Below are positions 17,138 to 27,151 of a DNA stretch of 64,000 bases, in pieces (positions within the stretch are counted from its first letter, which is position 1; each line of letters opens with the position of its first letter). Origin of the DNA: Pandoraea faecigallinarum (lineage in GTDB: Bacteria > Pseudomonadota > Gammaproteobacteria > Burkholderiales > Burkholderiaceae); the NCBI RefSeq assembly GCF_001029105.3, contig NZ_CP011807.3, forward strand, positions 3,782,001-3,846,000. The letters run 5' to 3'. A program made the position numbers and the translations under genes. The notes under the pieces were generated by a model, which was given only the letters and a program-made list of their open reading frames with translations, did no database searches and was not told where the DNA came from.

Positions 17138-17644
17138 TTACAGCGCCGGCAGCGTCATGCCGCGGGCCGCTTCGGTCTGCTTCGCGCGAAACGCGTCGAG
17201 CCTGGCGGCAAGCGGCTTGTCACCGGCCGCGAGCATCGAGACGGCGAACAGGGCCGCGTTGGCCGCGCCCGCCTCGCCGATAGCGAAGGTCGCGACCGGC
17301 ACGCCCTTGGGCATCTGCACGATCGACAGCAGCGAGTCTTCGCCACGCAGGTACTTGCTCGGCACCGGCACGCCCAGCACCGGCACCGTCGTCTTGGCAG
17401 CGATCATGCCCGGCAGATGCGCGGCACCGCCGGCACCCGCGATGATCGCGACCAGACCGCGCTCGCGTGCGGCTTCTGCGTAGCGGAACATGTCGTCCGG
17501 CATGCGGTGCGCCGAGACGACCTGTGCTTCGTACGGCACACCGAACTCGGCCAGAATGGCAGCCGCGTTCTTCATCACTTCCCAGTCCGAGCTGGACCCC
17601 ATTACCACGCCAACGCGCGGCGCCACGGCTTGTTTCTCGCTCAT
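17138..17644 (-). CDS. purE: N5-carboxyaminoimidazole ribonucleotide mutase PurE
   Basis: 168 residues, full length for class I PurE, which rearranges N5-CAIR to CAIR. The diagnostic GSSSDWEVM (substrate phosphate site), SAHRMPDDM and [11 protein letters not shown] motifs are present. The start at 17644 is set by MSEKQ followed directly by the conserved core; further upstream the frame is not conserved in character. It sits 17 bases after purC and upstream of purK. Confidence 0.96.
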   Translation of the reverse strand: MSEKQAVAPRVGVVMGSSSDWEVMKNAAAILAEFGVPYEAQVVSAHRMPDDMFRYAEAARERGLVAIIAGAGGAAHLPGMIAAKTTVPVLGVPVPSKYLRGEDSLLSIVQMPKGVPVATFAIGEAGAANAALFAVSMLAAGDKPLAARLDAFRAKQTEAARGMTLPAL

Positions 17645-17661
17645 GTCGTCGGTCGTCCCGC

Positions 17662-18567
17662 TCACGCCAGTTGCTGACCGGTCAGGCGCTCGAGCGCCTC
17701 GCGGTACTTGGCAGCCGTCTTCTCGACGACATCGGCCGGCAGTGCCGGTGCGGGCGGGGTCTTGCCCCAAGGCTGGGTTTCGAGCCAGTCACGCACGAAT
17801 TGCTTGTCGAACGACGGCGGATTGCTGCCCACCGCGTACGAATCCGCCGGCCAGAAGCGCGACGAGTCGGCCGTCAGCGCTTCGTCCATCAGGTGAAGCT
17901 TGCCGTCGTCGTCCAGTCCGAATTCGAATTTCGTGTCGGCAATGATGATGCCGCGCGTGGCCGCATAGGCGGCGGCTTCCTTGTACAGACGGATGGATAT
18001 CTCGCGGATCTGCTCGGCCAGTTCGCGGCCGATGCGGCTCACCATGTCGTCGAAGCTGATGTTTTCATCGTGCTCGCCCAGTTCGGCCTTGGCCGCCGGG
18101 GTGAAGATCGGCTCCGGGAGTTGCTGGGCGTTTTGCAGGCCGGCCGGCAGCTTCACGCCGCACACGGCGCCCGTTGCCTGATAGTCCTTCCAGCCGCTAC
18201 CTGCCAGGTAGCCGCGCACCACGGCTTCGACGAGGATCGGCTTGAGGCGCTTGACCACGACGGCGCGGCCTGCGACCTGAGCGGCTTCGTCGGCCGCGAC
18301 GACCGACTCCGGCGCCACGCCCGTCAGGTGGTTCGGCACGACGTGCGCGAGCTTGTCGAACCAGAAGTTGGCCATCTGGTTGAGCACCCGGCCCTTGCCC
18401 GGAATCGGCTCGCCCATGATGACGTCGAACGCCGAGAGGCGGTCCGTCGTCACGATCAGCAGCTTGTCGTCGCCGACGGCGTAGTTATCGCGCACCTTGC
18501 CGCGCGAGAGCAGCGGCAGGCTCTTGAGGGAGGATTCGTACAGGGCGTTCAGAGCGGGGGTAGTCAC
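17662..18567 (-). CDS. purC: SAICAR synthase PurC
   Basis: 301-residue phosphoribosylaminoimidazole-succinocarboxamide synthase (ATP-grasp-like), joining CAIR and aspartate. Motifs: [16 protein letters not shown] near the N-terminus, [32 protein letters not shown] and [17 protein letters not shown]. The most likely start is a GTG at 18567 ([13 protein letters not shown]); this length fits the roughly 300-residue form found in Burkholderiales. It is first in purC-purE-purK-sua5. A TATAAT hexamer at 18602-18607 on the minus strand is a likely -10 element. Confidence 0.95.
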   Translation of the reverse strand: MTTPALNALYESSLKSLPLLSRGKVRDNYAVGDDKLLIVTTDRLSAFDVIMGEPIPGKGRVLNQMANFWFDKLAHVVPNHLTGVAPESVVAADEAAQVAGRAVVVKRLKPILVEAVVRGYLAGSGWKDYQATGAVCGVKLPAGLQNAQQLPEPIFTPAAKAELGEHDENISFDDMVSRIGRELAEQIREISIRLYKEAAAYAATRGIIIADTKFEFGLDDDGKLHLMDEALTADSSRFWPADSYAVGSNPPSFDKQFVRDWLETQPWGKTPPAPALPADVVEKTAAKYREALERLTGQQLA

Positions 18568-18601
18568 GGCGGGACCCAATATCAGGAAGGGCAAAGGCGT
18601 A

Positions 18602-18607
18602 ATTATA
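18602..18607 (-). promoter_or_regulatory. Putative -10 element of the purC operon
   Basis: Exact TATAAT on the minus strand 35 bases before the GTG start of purC. The -35 region about 17 bases further upstream is a poor match, so an activator or a weak promoter is possible. Confidence 0.45.
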
Positions 18608-18738
18608 CGCGCGTCGGCGGGCGATTCACGAAGATGTCGGCCCCACGATGCCCCGGGGCCGGCATCTTGCCCGGGGCGCCCGCCGATGCATGCGTGCGAA
18701 AACGCTTCGGGCACCGGGCTGCGCCGGCCTTCCCGGGT

Positions 18739-20415
18739 TCAGGTCCGGAACTCGTTTTCCAGACGCGCCTTCTGGGTGGCATGCACGAGCAACGCCACGA
18801 CCGGCGAGCGCGATATCGGGTTCGTCAAGACGCTGCCGCGCCGCTCGCATTCGCGGTGCCAGTCGGCCACGGACCTGACGTCGTAGTACTTGTTGTCGCA
18901 CGTCAGCCCGTAGTCGTCGAGCGACACCAGACGCACGGCGTCGCGGCTCTGCGGGTCGACATCTTCCTGCGAAATCCGGTCGACGTGTGCGCCGACGTAA
19001 GCCGGGCTGAGAAAACGCACACCGCACAGCACGTCGACCTCGTGATGCAACCACAGCAACGCCGTGCCCGGCGGCAGGCCACCAGAGGCCAGCAGCGGCG
19101 CCACGCGCTCGAAATTCGCTTCGAGAATGTCTGCCAGCCGGCGACGCCCTTCGCGGCTTTGCCAGTCGACGTGGCCGCTCGCGACCAGCTCGGGCAGACG
19201 TTGCCGCAACAGGACGACCTTGCGCTCCCAGCGCGGATCGCCCCGCCCCGGCGCGCGCAGCATGGCGCTTAGCCTCGCCAGTTCCGCGATCAGGTCGAGG
19301 CCGCGCGCCGCCACGCCGATATGGTGATCGCTGGCCTGCGAACGCTGGCGTATCGCTTCGGTGCCAAGCTGACTGCGCAACCGCACGTCGCCATCCTGCA
19401 ATTGAAGCGCTGCGCTGGCAATGACCGCGCACGGCCGGGCGATGCCATGCTCCGAGCAAACGAGCGGGATCTTGCCGGGATTGTCCCGCATGAAGTCCGC
19501 CACCCCCTTGCCCGCACGCCAGAGCGTCGCGCTGTCGATCTTCGCGTCGATGCGTGTCATGCCGTCGAATGCCATGAACCGGACATGGGACAGGCCGCCC
19601 TCGAGATGCCCATAGGACGGTGGCGACGGCCTCGACGAGGTCGATGGCCGCGGCGTCCCCGCCGGCGCATCTGCCTCGCGCGGGTCGGCACTGCGGCGTG
19701 CGACGCGGCAGAGGTACGCGCTGATCGGCCGCTCGCAATAGCCGTGCCGAGTCTGTGCCTCGCGAGGCTCATGCTGCCCGCCCAATGCGCCCGGCTCCAC
19801 GCAGAAGACAGCGCCGATCTGAGGATTGGTCTTGAGCATGAGCGTCAGCACACGCGCCTCCGCCGGTGTGGCCGTCGGTCCCACGATGAAGCGATGTCCA
19901 CCCAGATCGATCAGCCCGTAACGCGTGCATTCGGCCCCGACGCGAATCAATCTCGACGTATTCACGCCATAGCGGTCGGCCCAGTCTTGCGCCATGGCAC
20001 GCGTCGATGACGCCCAGTCCGGCGACGGATCGTCGCACTCCCAAAGCCGAATCGGCATCGCGATCGGCCGCTGCGCCTCAGTCCGGTCTTCGGTGCGCAC
20101 ACGGCATGTGGCAGGGTTTTGCCAGTCGGCCGCCATCGTCATCGGCATGTCTGGCGACGGATCGACCGAAGCGTGAACCGGCGCGGCGGCTGAATTGCGC
20201 GCGTGCCGCGCCGGCGAGGGCTGCGCAGTCTGCGAGGCCTGTGCCGACGCATGGGAAACGCCTCCGGGTCCGCGTAGCGCTGGCGTACGGTTGAGCGTCC
20301 CCGTCAGGTTCCTCGCCATGGCGTTGGCACGCGGCGGCGGTGCGGCGCTGGTTTCGTCTGGGCTGGGCAGCCCGAGGCACCGGGTGACGGCCTTGGGAAA
20401 ACGGTTGAGCGGCAT
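18739..20415 (-). CDS. Unknown cytosolic-type protein; possible divergent tyrosine-phosphatase-like effector
   Basis: 558 residues, no signal peptide or membrane helix, not recognised. Residues 1-95 are low-complexity (Ala, Pro, Ser, Thr, Arg), as in many type III secretion effectors. The part from 170 to 345 resembles in layout a protein tyrosine phosphatase: a beta strand FIVGP, then MLKTNPQIGAVFCVEPG, VRFMAFDGMTRIDAKI where a WPD loop would fall, and IPLVCSEHGIARPCAVIASAA where the HCX5R loop would fall. Here Cys320 and Arg327 are six residues apart, one more than canonical, so activity is doubtful. The C-terminal 200 residues are helical then unknown. GGAG lies 8 bases before the ATG. It interrupts an otherwise core gene block. 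The function is a guess. Confidence 0.6.
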   Translation of the reverse strand: MPLNRFPKAVTRCLGLPSPDETSAAPPPRANAMARNLTGTLNRTPALRGPGGVSHASAQASQTAQPSPARHARNSAAAPVHASVDPSPDMPMTMAADWQNPATCRVRTEDRTEAQRPIAMPIRLWECDDPSPDWASSTRAMAQDWADRYGVNTSRLIRVGAECTRYGLIDLGGHRFIVGPTATPAEARVLTLMLKTNPQIGAVFCVEPGALGGQHEPREAQTRHGYCERPISAYLCRVARRSADPREADAPAGTPRPSTSSRPSPPSYGHLEGGLSHVRFMAFDGMTRIDAKIDSATLWRAGKGVADFMRDNPGKIPLVCSEHGIARPCAVIASAALQLQDGDVRLRSQLGTEAIRQRSQASDHHIGVAARGLDLIAELARLSAMLRAPGRGDPRWERKVVLLRQRLPELVASGHVDWQSREGRRRLADILEANFERVAPLLASGGLPPGTALLWLHHEVDVLCGVRFLSPAYVGAHVDRISQEDVDPQSRDAVRLVSLDDYGLTCDNKYYDVRSVADWHRECERRGSVLTNPISRSPVVALLVHATQKARLENEFRT

Positions 20416-20664
20416 CGATAACTCCGGGGTAGCCCATGACGGGCAGGTTGGCGGGAGGCACGGAGACTGCCACGCCAGTCGCGGGCGGACTTCCGGGATC
20501 GATCGCATGCCTGTCGTTTCACGCCGGAACTGCGCGGAATCACGGCCAACGGCATAGGAAACCGCGTGCGGCGGGACATCGCCGAAGGGCGGGATTTCAC
20601 CGTCGCGCCCCGAAGACGGATGTTGCCTAGAATGGAAACGTTCACCCGGCCAATGGGGGCTGCC

Positions 20665-21375
20665 ATGACAACCCGATCAGGAACGGACCATGTCCGGCAG
20701 CCACGTCTCGTCCGGCGTGCCGCTCAGGCGCCGCTGATGGTGCTGCTGGTGCTGGCAGGCGGTGCGCACATGGCGCAAACCGCCCACGCACAAACGGCGA
20801 AAGTGGCGAAAGTGGCGAAAGTGGCGGAAGTGGCGCAAACGGCGCCCGTCTCACCGCCTCACCGGACAACGCGGCAAGATGCGACACCTCACGCGATACC
20901 TCACGCGGCACCTCATACCGCACCTCATACCGCACCTCATGCCGCACCGCGCACGGCATCCGGCGCCGGCGCATCGAGTCCATCGGCCGATGCCGCCACT
21001 TCGCCAGCCCTGCCTCGCCTGATCGCCATCACGCCGCAGGATAACGACGACATCGCGCGCTTCGCGCTTTACGCGGCGCGCGATATCGAACAGTTGGGCT
21101 TGCAGTTTCCGGCACACGCGAGCAACGCCGGCAATGCCTCGCCGGACACGGAGGTGGTCATCACGATGAGCCTGCGCGACGGCGCGACCTCGCGCATGCG
21201 CGACTTTTCACGTCAGCATATGAACGAGCCGATGACGCTGATCGTCGACGGCGTGGAGATGCTTACCGCAACCATCCGCTCCGAACTCGGCGGGAAATTC
21301 CAGTTGCAATTGCCAAAAGACAAGGCCCGGCTCCTGTTCCAGCGTGTGCTGGCCAAAGCCGGGCCTGCGACCTGA
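20665..21375 (+). CDS. Exported protein with SecD P1-head-like domain and His-rich spacer
   Basis: 236 residues from the chosen ATG (20665, after a GGGGG stretch); an ATG at 20632 is an alternative. A hydrophobic signal segment (MVLLVLAGGAHMAQTAHA) is followed by repeats: five 9-bp units coding AKV-AKV-AKV-AEV-AQT, then a Pro-His-Ala/Thr tract with about seven histidines. The C-terminal 90 residues (from RLIAITPQDNDD to the end) match the pattern of the SecD P1 head subdomain, with MTLIVDGVEMLTATIRSELGGKFQL. It is a stand-alone copy with no SecD transmembrane part. It is oriented opposite to both neighbours. Role unknown; the His tract could bind metal. Confidence 0.65.
   Translation: MTTRSGTDHVRQPRLVRRAAQAPLMVLLVLAGGAHMAQTAHAQTAKVAKVAKVAEVAQTAPVSPPHRTTRQDATPHAIPHAAPHTAPHTAPHAAPRTASGAGASSPSADAATSPALPRLIAITPQDNDDIARFALYAARDIEQLGLQFPAHASNAGNASPDTEVVITMSLRDGATSRMRDFSRQHMNEPMTLIVDGVEMLTATIRSELGGKFQLQLPKDKARLLFQRVLAKAGPAT
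20797..20841 (+). repeat. 9-bp tandem repeat (gcgaaagtg)n
   Basis: Five units, the last two degenerate, coding Ala-Lys/Glu/Gln-Val/Thr. A second repeat tract of cctcacgcg/cctcatacc type (about 20886-20945) codes the His-rich spacer. Both keep frame. Confidence 0.8.
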
Positions 21376-21398
21376 GCGGCAACGCCGCCCGGGCCTGC

Positions 21399-22463
21399 TT
21401 ACTTCACGATCTGCGCGAGGTCGCCGCTCTTGTACTTCTCGGCCATCTTCTCGAGCGAGATGCTCTTGATCTTGCCCGCCTGACCTTCGCAGCCGAACGA
21501 CAGATAACGCGCCTTGCAAACCTGCTTCGCGGCTTCGCGGGCCGGCTTCAGGTAGTCGCGCGGGTCGAACTTGCTCGGGTTTTCGAACAGATAGCGACGG
21601 ATCGCGCCGGTCATTGCCAGACGGATATCGGTATCGATGTTGATCTTGCGAACGCCGTGCTTGATGCCTTCGACGATCTCTTCGACCGGCACGCCGTACG
21701 TTTCCTTCATGTCGCCCCCGAATTCACGGATTTCGGCGAGCAGTTCCTGCGGCACCGACGACGAACCGTGCATCACCAGATGGGTGTTCGGAATGCGGCG
21801 GTGGATTTCCTTGATGCGGTCGATGGCGAGAATGTCGCCCGTCGGCTTGCGGCTGAACTTGTAAGCGCCGTGCGAGGTGCCGATGGCGATGGCCAACGCG
21901 TCGCACTGCGTCTGCTGCACGAAGTCGGCAGCCTGGTCCGGGTCGGTCAGCAGTTGTTCCCGGGTCATCGTGCCGTCGGCGCCGTGACCGTCTTCCTTGT
22001 CGCCCTTCATCGTTTCGAGCGAACCCAGCACGCCCAGTTCGGCTTCCACCGTCACGCCGATGTAGTGCGAGAACTCGACGACCTTCTTCGACACTTCGAC
22101 GTTGTATTCGTAGCTGGCCACCGACTTGCCGTCGGCTTCGAGCGAACCGTCCATCATCACGCTAGAGAAGCCGCTCTTGATAGCGGCCATACACACGGCC
22201 GGCGATTGGCCGTGATCCTGGTGCATCACCACCGGGATATGCGGGTACGCTTCCACCGCAGCCGAGATCAGGTGGCGCAGGAACGCTTCGCCAGCGTACT
22301 TACGGGCACCGGCCGACGCCTGCATGATGACCGGCGCACCGACTTCGTCGGCGGCGGCCATGATCGCGGAGACCTGCTCCAGATTGTTGACGTTGAAGGC
22401 CGGCAGACCGTAGCCGTTTTCGGCGGCATGGTCGAGCAGCTGTCGCATAGAGACTAGGGGCAT
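21399..22463 (-). CDS. fbaA: Class II fructose-1,6-bisphosphate aldolase
   Basis: 354-residue zinc-dependent aldolase of the Calvin-cycle/Burkholderia type, splitting fructose-1,6-bisphosphate to DHAP and glyceraldehyde-3-phosphate. Zn and active-site residues lie in [25 protein letters not shown] and [12 protein letters not shown], with [14 protein letters not shown] near the phosphate site. The start has AAGGAG 7 bases upstream. It is third in the pgk, pyk, fbaA series on the minus strand. Confidence 0.96.
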   Translation of the reverse strand: MPLVSMRQLLDHAAENGYGLPAFNVNNLEQVSAIMAAADEVGAPVIMQASAGARKYAGEAFLRHLISAAVEAYPHIPVVMHQDHGQSPAVCMAAIKSGFSSVMMDGSLEADGKSVASYEYNVEVSKKVVEFSHYIGVTVEAELGVLGSLETMKGDKEDGHGADGTMTREQLLTDPDQAADFVQQTQCDALAIAIGTSHGAYKFSRKPTGDILAIDRIKEIHRRIPNTHLVMHGSSSVPQELLAEIREFGGDMKETYGVPVEEIVEGIKHGVRKINIDTDIRLAMTGAIRRYLFENPSKFDPRDYLKPAREAAKQVCKARYLSFGCEGQAGKIKSISLEKMAEKYKSGDLAQIVK

Positions 22464-22595
22464 GATGTTCTCCTTGGAATCAAAAACTAAGCAAATCTTT
22501 CCTCGATCCAGAGGCGCCCCCCATGACGACAGCTCGCGTCGCGGCGCGGCGGGGGTCTTGCCCCCCACCCCGCCGCCCTCGCGCGGCCTTCATCG

Positions 22596-24038
22596 TCATG
22601 CGTGACCCACCTGGACGATCTTCAACGTATTGGTACCACCGGGTTGTCCCATCGGCTCGCCCACCGTCAGCACGATCGTGTCGCCACGCTTGACCACACC
22701 GCTCGAGAGCAACAGTTGCTCGGCTTGCTTGAGCGCGTGATCGCGGTCGTGCGTGGCGTCTGCGCGCATGGCGTAGACGTTGCGATACAGCGCCATCTTG
22801 CGGTGACTGCTCAGTTGCGACGTCAAGGCAAAAATCGGCACATGGATCTTGTGACGGGACAGCCACAACGCGGTCGCGCCCGACTCGGTCAGCGCCACGA
22901 TCGCTTTCGCGCCAAGATGATACGCGGTAAACAGGGCGCCGGCCGCAATCGTTTGATCGATGCGTGTAAAAGTTTGGTCCAGCCAGTCCCGATCGAGTTC
23001 CACGGTCTCCGAGCGCTCGGCTTCGACGCAAATCGCCGCCATCGTTTCGATCGTTTCGACCGGATACTTGCCCGCGGCGCTCTCGGCCGAGAGCATCACG
23101 GCATCGGTACCGTCGAGCACGGCGTTGGCGACGTCCGACACTTCGGCGCGGGTCGGCACCGGATTGTGGATCATCGACTCCATCATCTGCGTGGCCGTGA
23201 TGGTCGTCTTGTTCATCTCCCGCGCGAGCTTGATCATGCGCTTCTGAAGTGCCGGAACCGCCGCATTGCCGACCTCGATGGCCAGGTCGCCACGCGCGAC
23301 CATGATGCAGTCCGAGGCCGCCAGAATTTCTTCGAGCGCCGGAATCGCTTCGGCACGCTCGATCTTCGCGATCATCAGCGGCTTGATGCCGTACGGCTCG
23401 CCTGCCACGTTCGCCAGACGCCGCGCCATTTCCATATCGGTGGCGTTCTTGGGGAACGAGACCGCAACGTAATCGGCGCCCAGCGCCATCGCGGTCTTGA
23501 TGTCTTCCATGTCCTTGGCGGTCAGCGCCGGCGCGGTCAGCCCGCCACCCTGACGGTTGATGCCCTTGTTGTTCGACAGGTCGCCGCCGACCTTCACGGT
23601 CGTATGGATCTCCTGATCGATCACGCGATCGACGATCAGCACGATCAGGCCGTCGTTGAGCAGCAGCACATCGCCCGTGCGCACGTCGCGCGGCAGTTCC
23701 TTGTAATCCAGCCCGACGCGCTCATCGTTACCGAGTTCGCAGTTCGCGTCCAGAATGAACTTCGCGCCGGCTTCGAGCGTGGTCTTGCCGTTCTCGAACT
23801 TGCCAACACGAATCTTCGGGCCCTGCAAGTCGGCCATGATGGCCACTTCGCGGCCCGCCGCCTTGGCGGCCGCGCGCACCATCTCGGCGCGCTCGATGTG
23901 ATCTTGCGCCTTGCCGTGCGAAAAATTCAGGCGAACGACGTCGACGCCTGCGGCGATCATGCGCGAAAGCACTTCCGGCGTGCTCGATGCCGGACCGATG
24001 GTGGCGACGATCTTGGTGGAGCGGTTCATTACATCCAT
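22596..24038 (-). CDS. pyk: Pyruvate kinase
   Basis: 480 residues from the ATG at 24038; a start at 24029 (MNRSTKIVATIGPASS) is equally usual for the family. Converts phosphoenolpyruvate and ADP to pyruvate and ATP. Motifs: KIVATIGPASS, RLNFSHGKAQDH, IMADLQGPKIRVG, the active-site MVARGDLAIEVG and TQMMESMIHNPVPTRAE. AGAGG lies 8 bases before 24038. A C-terminal regulatory domain is complete. It lies 132 bases upstream of fbaA and downstream of pgk. Confidence 0.95.
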   Translation of the reverse strand: MDVMNRSTKIVATIGPASSTPEVLSRMIAAGVDVVRLNFSHGKAQDHIERAEMVRAAAKAAGREVAIMADLQGPKIRVGKFENGKTTLEAGAKFILDANCELGNDERVGLDYKELPRDVRTGDVLLLNDGLIVLIVDRVIDQEIHTTVKVGGDLSNNKGINRQGGGLTAPALTAKDMEDIKTAMALGADYVAVSFPKNATDMEMARRLANVAGEPYGIKPLMIAKIERAEAIPALEEILAASDCIMVARGDLAIEVGNAAVPALQKRMIKLAREMNKTTITATQMMESMIHNPVPTRAEVSDVANAVLDGTDAVMLSAESAAGKYPVETIETMAAICVEAERSETVELDRDWLDQTFTRIDQTIAAGALFTAYHLGAKAIVALTESGATALWLSRHKIHVPIFALTSQLSSHRKMALYRNVYAMRADATHDRDHALKQAEQLLLSSGVVKRGDTIVLTVGEPMGQPGGTNTLKIVQVGHA

Positions 24039-24129
24039 CTCTTCATCCTCTTTTGGTAACAGCGCTTTCGACATTACTGGCGCTTAGAGGTTTGTAACGC
24101 AATTAGGCCGCCGCAGGTTAACCAAAAAG

Positions 24130-24148
24130 TTCGTATTGTCCGTACGAA
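24130..24148. promoter_or_regulatory. Inverted repeat upstream of pyk
   Basis: TTCGTA (24130-24135) and TACGAA (24143-24148) separated by seven bases, about 92 bases before the pyk start in a 242-base gap that is AT-richer than its surroundings. This could be an operator; no regulator is assigned. Confidence 0.3.
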
Positions 24149-24280
24149 ATCGTTTGATTCGATCTCATACGTTCGCAATAAAGCGGTCAAAACCGCCGTC
24201 CGCGAACGCATTCCAGACCGCCCAACCTGCCCGCAAGCCCCGCCCCACCAGCCTTTGGACAACTCGCCCGGCGCGCCGGA

Positions 24281-25486
24281 TCAGTTCGACTGCGCAGCGC
24301 GTTGTTGCAGCACGTCCACAGCCGGCAACGTCTTGCCTTCCAGGAATTCCAGGAACGCGCCGCCGCCGGTCGAGATATAGCTCACCTGATCGGCGATACC
24401 GTACTTGGCAATGGCGGCGAGCGTGTCACCACCGCCGGCGATCGAGAAGCCCCGGGCTGCGGCGATGGCGCGCGCGAGCACTTCCGTGCCGTGACCGAAC
24501 TGGTCGAATTCGAACACGCCGACCGGGCCGTTCCACACGATCGTGCCGGCGTTGCCCAGTTGCTCGGCGAGCTTCGCGGCCGTTTGCGGGCCGATGTCCA
24601 GAATCATGTCGTCGGCGCCCACTTCGGCGACCGGCTTCACCGTCGCTTCGGCCGTTGCGCTGAATTCCTTGGCGCACACGACATCCGTGGGAATCGGCAC
24701 CGAGGCGCCGCGCGTGGCCATGGCGTCGATGATGGCCTTCGCTTCGTCGACCAGATCGGCTTCGGCAAGCGACTTGCCGATCGGCAGTCCAGCGGCCAGC
24801 ATGAACGTGTTGGCGATGCCGCCACCCACGATCAGTTGGTCGACCTTGTCGGCGAGCGTTTTCAGAATGGTGAGTTTGGTGGACACCTTGGAGCCGGCCA
24901 CGATAGCCACGAGCGGGCGCGCCGGTGCGTTCAGCGCCTTGCCCAGCGCTTCGAGTTCGGCGGCGAGCAGCGGGCCGGCGCAGGCGATGGGCGCATACCT
25001 GGCGATGCCGTGCGTCGTGGCTTCGGCACGGTGGGCGGTGCCGAATGCGTCATTCACATAGATGTCGCACAGCCTGGCCATCTTCTGCGCCAGTTCGTCG
25101 TTGTCCTTCTTCTCGCCCTTGTTGACGCGGCAGTTCTCCAGCAGCACGACCGTGCCCGGCGCCACCTCGAAGCCGCCGTCGACCCAGTCGGACACCAGCT
25201 TCACTTCGCGGCCAAGCAGTTCCGACAGACGCTGCGCCACCGGGGCGAGCGAATCGGCGGGCCTGAATTCGCCTTCGGTCGGGCGGCCCAGGTGCGACGT
25301 GACCATCACGGCGGCACCGGCGTCGAGCGCCATCTGAATGGCCGGCACCGAGGCGCGGATTCGCGTGTCTTCCGTGATTCGGCCGTTATCGTCTTGCGGC
25401 ACGTTCATATCGGCGCGGATGAAGACACGTTTGCCCGCGAGGCGGCCCTGAGCGATCAAATCGGAAAGACGTACGACGGAAGCCAT
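24281..25486 (-). CDS. pgk: Phosphoglycerate kinase
   Basis: 401 residues, full length. Transfers phosphate from 1,3-bisphosphoglycerate to ADP. Motifs: [12 protein letters not shown] near the N-terminus, [39 protein letters not shown] and the C-terminal [13 protein letters not shown] and [14 protein letters not shown]. It heads the pgk-pyk-fbaA glycolytic cluster. No strong ribosome site is seen before the ATG. Confidence 0.96.
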   Translation of the reverse strand: MASVVRLSDLIAQGRLAGKRVFIRADMNVPQDDNGRITEDTRIRASVPAIQMALDAGAAVMVTSHLGRPTEGEFRPADSLAPVAQRLSELLGREVKLVSDWVDGGFEVAPGTVVLLENCRVNKGEKKDNDELAQKMARLCDIYVNDAFGTAHRAEATTHGIARYAPIACAGPLLAAELEALGKALNAPARPLVAIVAGSKVSTKLTILKTLADKVDQLIVGGGIANTFMLAAGLPIGKSLAEADLVDEAKAIIDAMATRGASVPIPTDVVCAKEFSATAEATVKPVAEVGADDMILDIGPQTAAKLAEQLGNAGTIVWNGPVGVFEFDQFGHGTEVLARAIAAARGFSIAGGGDTLAAIAKYGIADQVSYISTGGGAFLEFLEGKTLPAVDVLQQRAAQSN

Positions 25487-25572
25487 GAGAATCCGGAATA
25501 AATAGTGGGAAAAACATGCATTTTAACCGATCCACCCCACCGGATGCCCATTTTCACGGCCGGGCGTTCCGC

Positions 25573-25896
25573 CTACAGGAACAGCCGTCCAAGCGTGTAG
25601 ACAGCCATACCGATCGCGATCATCTCGATCATGTTCTTGCGCCAGATGAACCAGCCCGTGGCCGCCACCGCCGCTGCGAGCTTGTGATTGCCCAGATGCA
25701 CCGCGAACTGATGATCGAGCAGCACCACTTCGGGCACCACGATCACGGCGAGCGCCGCGGCGGGCGCGTAGCGCAGCGCACGTTGCAGGCGCTGGGGCAG
25801 CGCGACCCGCTCTCCCGCGAGCAGGAAGAAAGTGCGGGTGACGATGGTGATCGCCGTCATGGCGACGAAAGCGAACCAGATTTCGAATGTGCTCAT
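25573..25896 (-). CDS. azlD: AzlD-family branched-chain amino acid exporter subunit
   Basis: 107-residue membrane protein with three to four helices and the family feature VTRTFFLLAGER near the N-terminus, plus PAAALAVIVVPEVVL. AzlD is the small partner of AzlC in branched-chain amino acid (and azaleucine) export. The ATG overlaps the azlC stop by four bases (ATGA), so the pair is translationally coupled. Confidence 0.88.
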   Translation of the reverse strand: MSTFEIWFAFVAMTAITIVTRTFFLLAGERVALPQRLQRALRYAPAAALAVIVVPEVVLLDHQFAVHLGNHKLAAAVAATGWFIWRKNMIEMIAIGMAVYTLGRLFL

Positions 25897-26741
25897 CCGC
25901 GACGATCCTCCGACGGATGACGCGCCGAGTGCACGGCGTCTTTCTGCGGTTCGACCGCGTTGGGGCCAGCCGCAGCGGGCGGGGACGCCGCGATCGGCAC
26001 CTTCACCGGATGCGCCGGCGCAAGCCTTTTGGCATGGCGTGCCGCCAGTTCGTCGCACACCATGCCGGCCGCCAGCGCGCCGAGCACGCCCAGCACGAGA
26101 TTGAGGCGATACGGCAGATCGAACGCCAGCACGCCGATGAGCGAGGCCAGCGCCACCGCCAGCATGGTCGAGCGGCTGTTGATCGTGTGAACCATCATGG
26201 GAATGAGCGCGAGCGTGCCGGCGAACCCGAGTCCCCAGCTGTCGGGCACGAGCGCTCCGAGCACGATGCCCAGAATCGTCGACACGTGCCAGACCGCCCA
26301 GTTGCTGAGCGTAATGCCGTAATAGGTCCCTTCCTTGCCCGGTACGTAGCCGTTGCCGAAGTTCTGATTCATGAACATCACGAATCCGAGATCGCCGTTG
26401 ACGTAGCCGAGCGCAATGCGACGCGGCAACGACAGGTAGGAAAAATGCGGTTGCAGCCCGGCGCTGAAAATCACGAAGCGCAGGTTGACGATGCCGACCG
26501 TGAGCAGAATCGTCCACAGCGGCATGCCCGCGGCGAACAACGGCAGCGAGGCCAGTTGTGCCGAGCCGGCGTAGAGCATCAGGCTCATGCCGATGGCCTG
26601 CGGCACGGTCAGCACCGATTTGCTCATGGCGACACCGGTGACGAGCCCCCATGAAAAGATGGCGGGCAAAAGCGGCGAAATAATGCGAAAACCGGCCGCG
26701 AACCCTTCACGTTCAGCGGCAGGCAAACGAAGCATTGGCAT
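25893..26741 (-). CDS. azlC: AzlC-family amino acid exporter permease
   Basis: 282 residues with about six to seven membrane helices. The AzlC core runs from GFRIISPLLPAIFSWGLVTGVAM, with LMLYAGSAQLASLPL and the conserved NLRFVIFSAGLQPHF. The C-terminal 40 residues are a hydrophilic Pro/Ala-rich tail. The start at 26741 (MPMLRLP) has no strong ribosome site; a second Met follows two codons later. Forms an export unit with AzlD, with which it overlaps. Confidence 0.88.
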   Translation of the reverse strand: MPMLRLPAAEREGFAAGFRIISPLLPAIFSWGLVTGVAMSKSVLTVPQAIGMSLMLYAGSAQLASLPLFAAGMPLWTILLTVGIVNLRFVIFSAGLQPHFSYLSLPRRIALGYVNGDLGFVMFMNQNFGNGYVPGKEGTYYGITLSNWAVWHVSTILGIVLGALVPDSWGLGFAGTLALIPMMVHTINSRSTMLAVALASLIGVLAFDLPYRLNLVLGVLGALAAGMVCDELAARHAKRLAPAHPVKVPIAASPPAAAGPNAVEPQKDAVHSARHPSEDRRG

Positions 26742-27151
26742 GGTCGGCTGGGGGGGCGAGCGCCGTGACGAACGGCGCGGAGTCTGGCATTGCGGGGCAA
26801 AGCGGTCCCGACGGCGCCCGGCACGCCCAAGATGACCGCTAGCGGCCACTGCGCCCGCCAGGGTTGCCGGAATGTCTCTTGAATATGTTCGTCTTTGGCG
26901 GCGGACGACAAGCCATTATAGCCACGGTAAACGGTTACTTAGTACGCGAAAAACTGTCGTGCGCCTGATTTTTCCGATCTCGCCGCGGCGTTGTAGCATA
27001 CGCACCACGCGGGCTGGCTGCGCGGCGCGGCGCCCGGGCATGGAACGGGTGAGCCATCCGCAAAGGGCTGCTGCTGCTTTACAATAGCGTCTTTTGGCAA
27101 GCGGGCAATGGCTCGCAACGCCCACCGAATACCCATCACGGTCCGAACCCC
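26742..27151. other. Divergent intergenic region, azlC / CHCC gene
   Basis: 410 bases with no credible gene. A TACAAT hexamer at 27080-27085 is a possible -10 for the CHCC zinc-finger gene at 27152. Nothing else was recognised. Confidence 0.5.

Noticed and set aside
22602..24059. 485-codon open frame opposite pyruvate kinase
   Set aside because: It lies fully antisense to pyk, is Arg/His-rich without structure, and has no ribosome site; an effect of codon bias.
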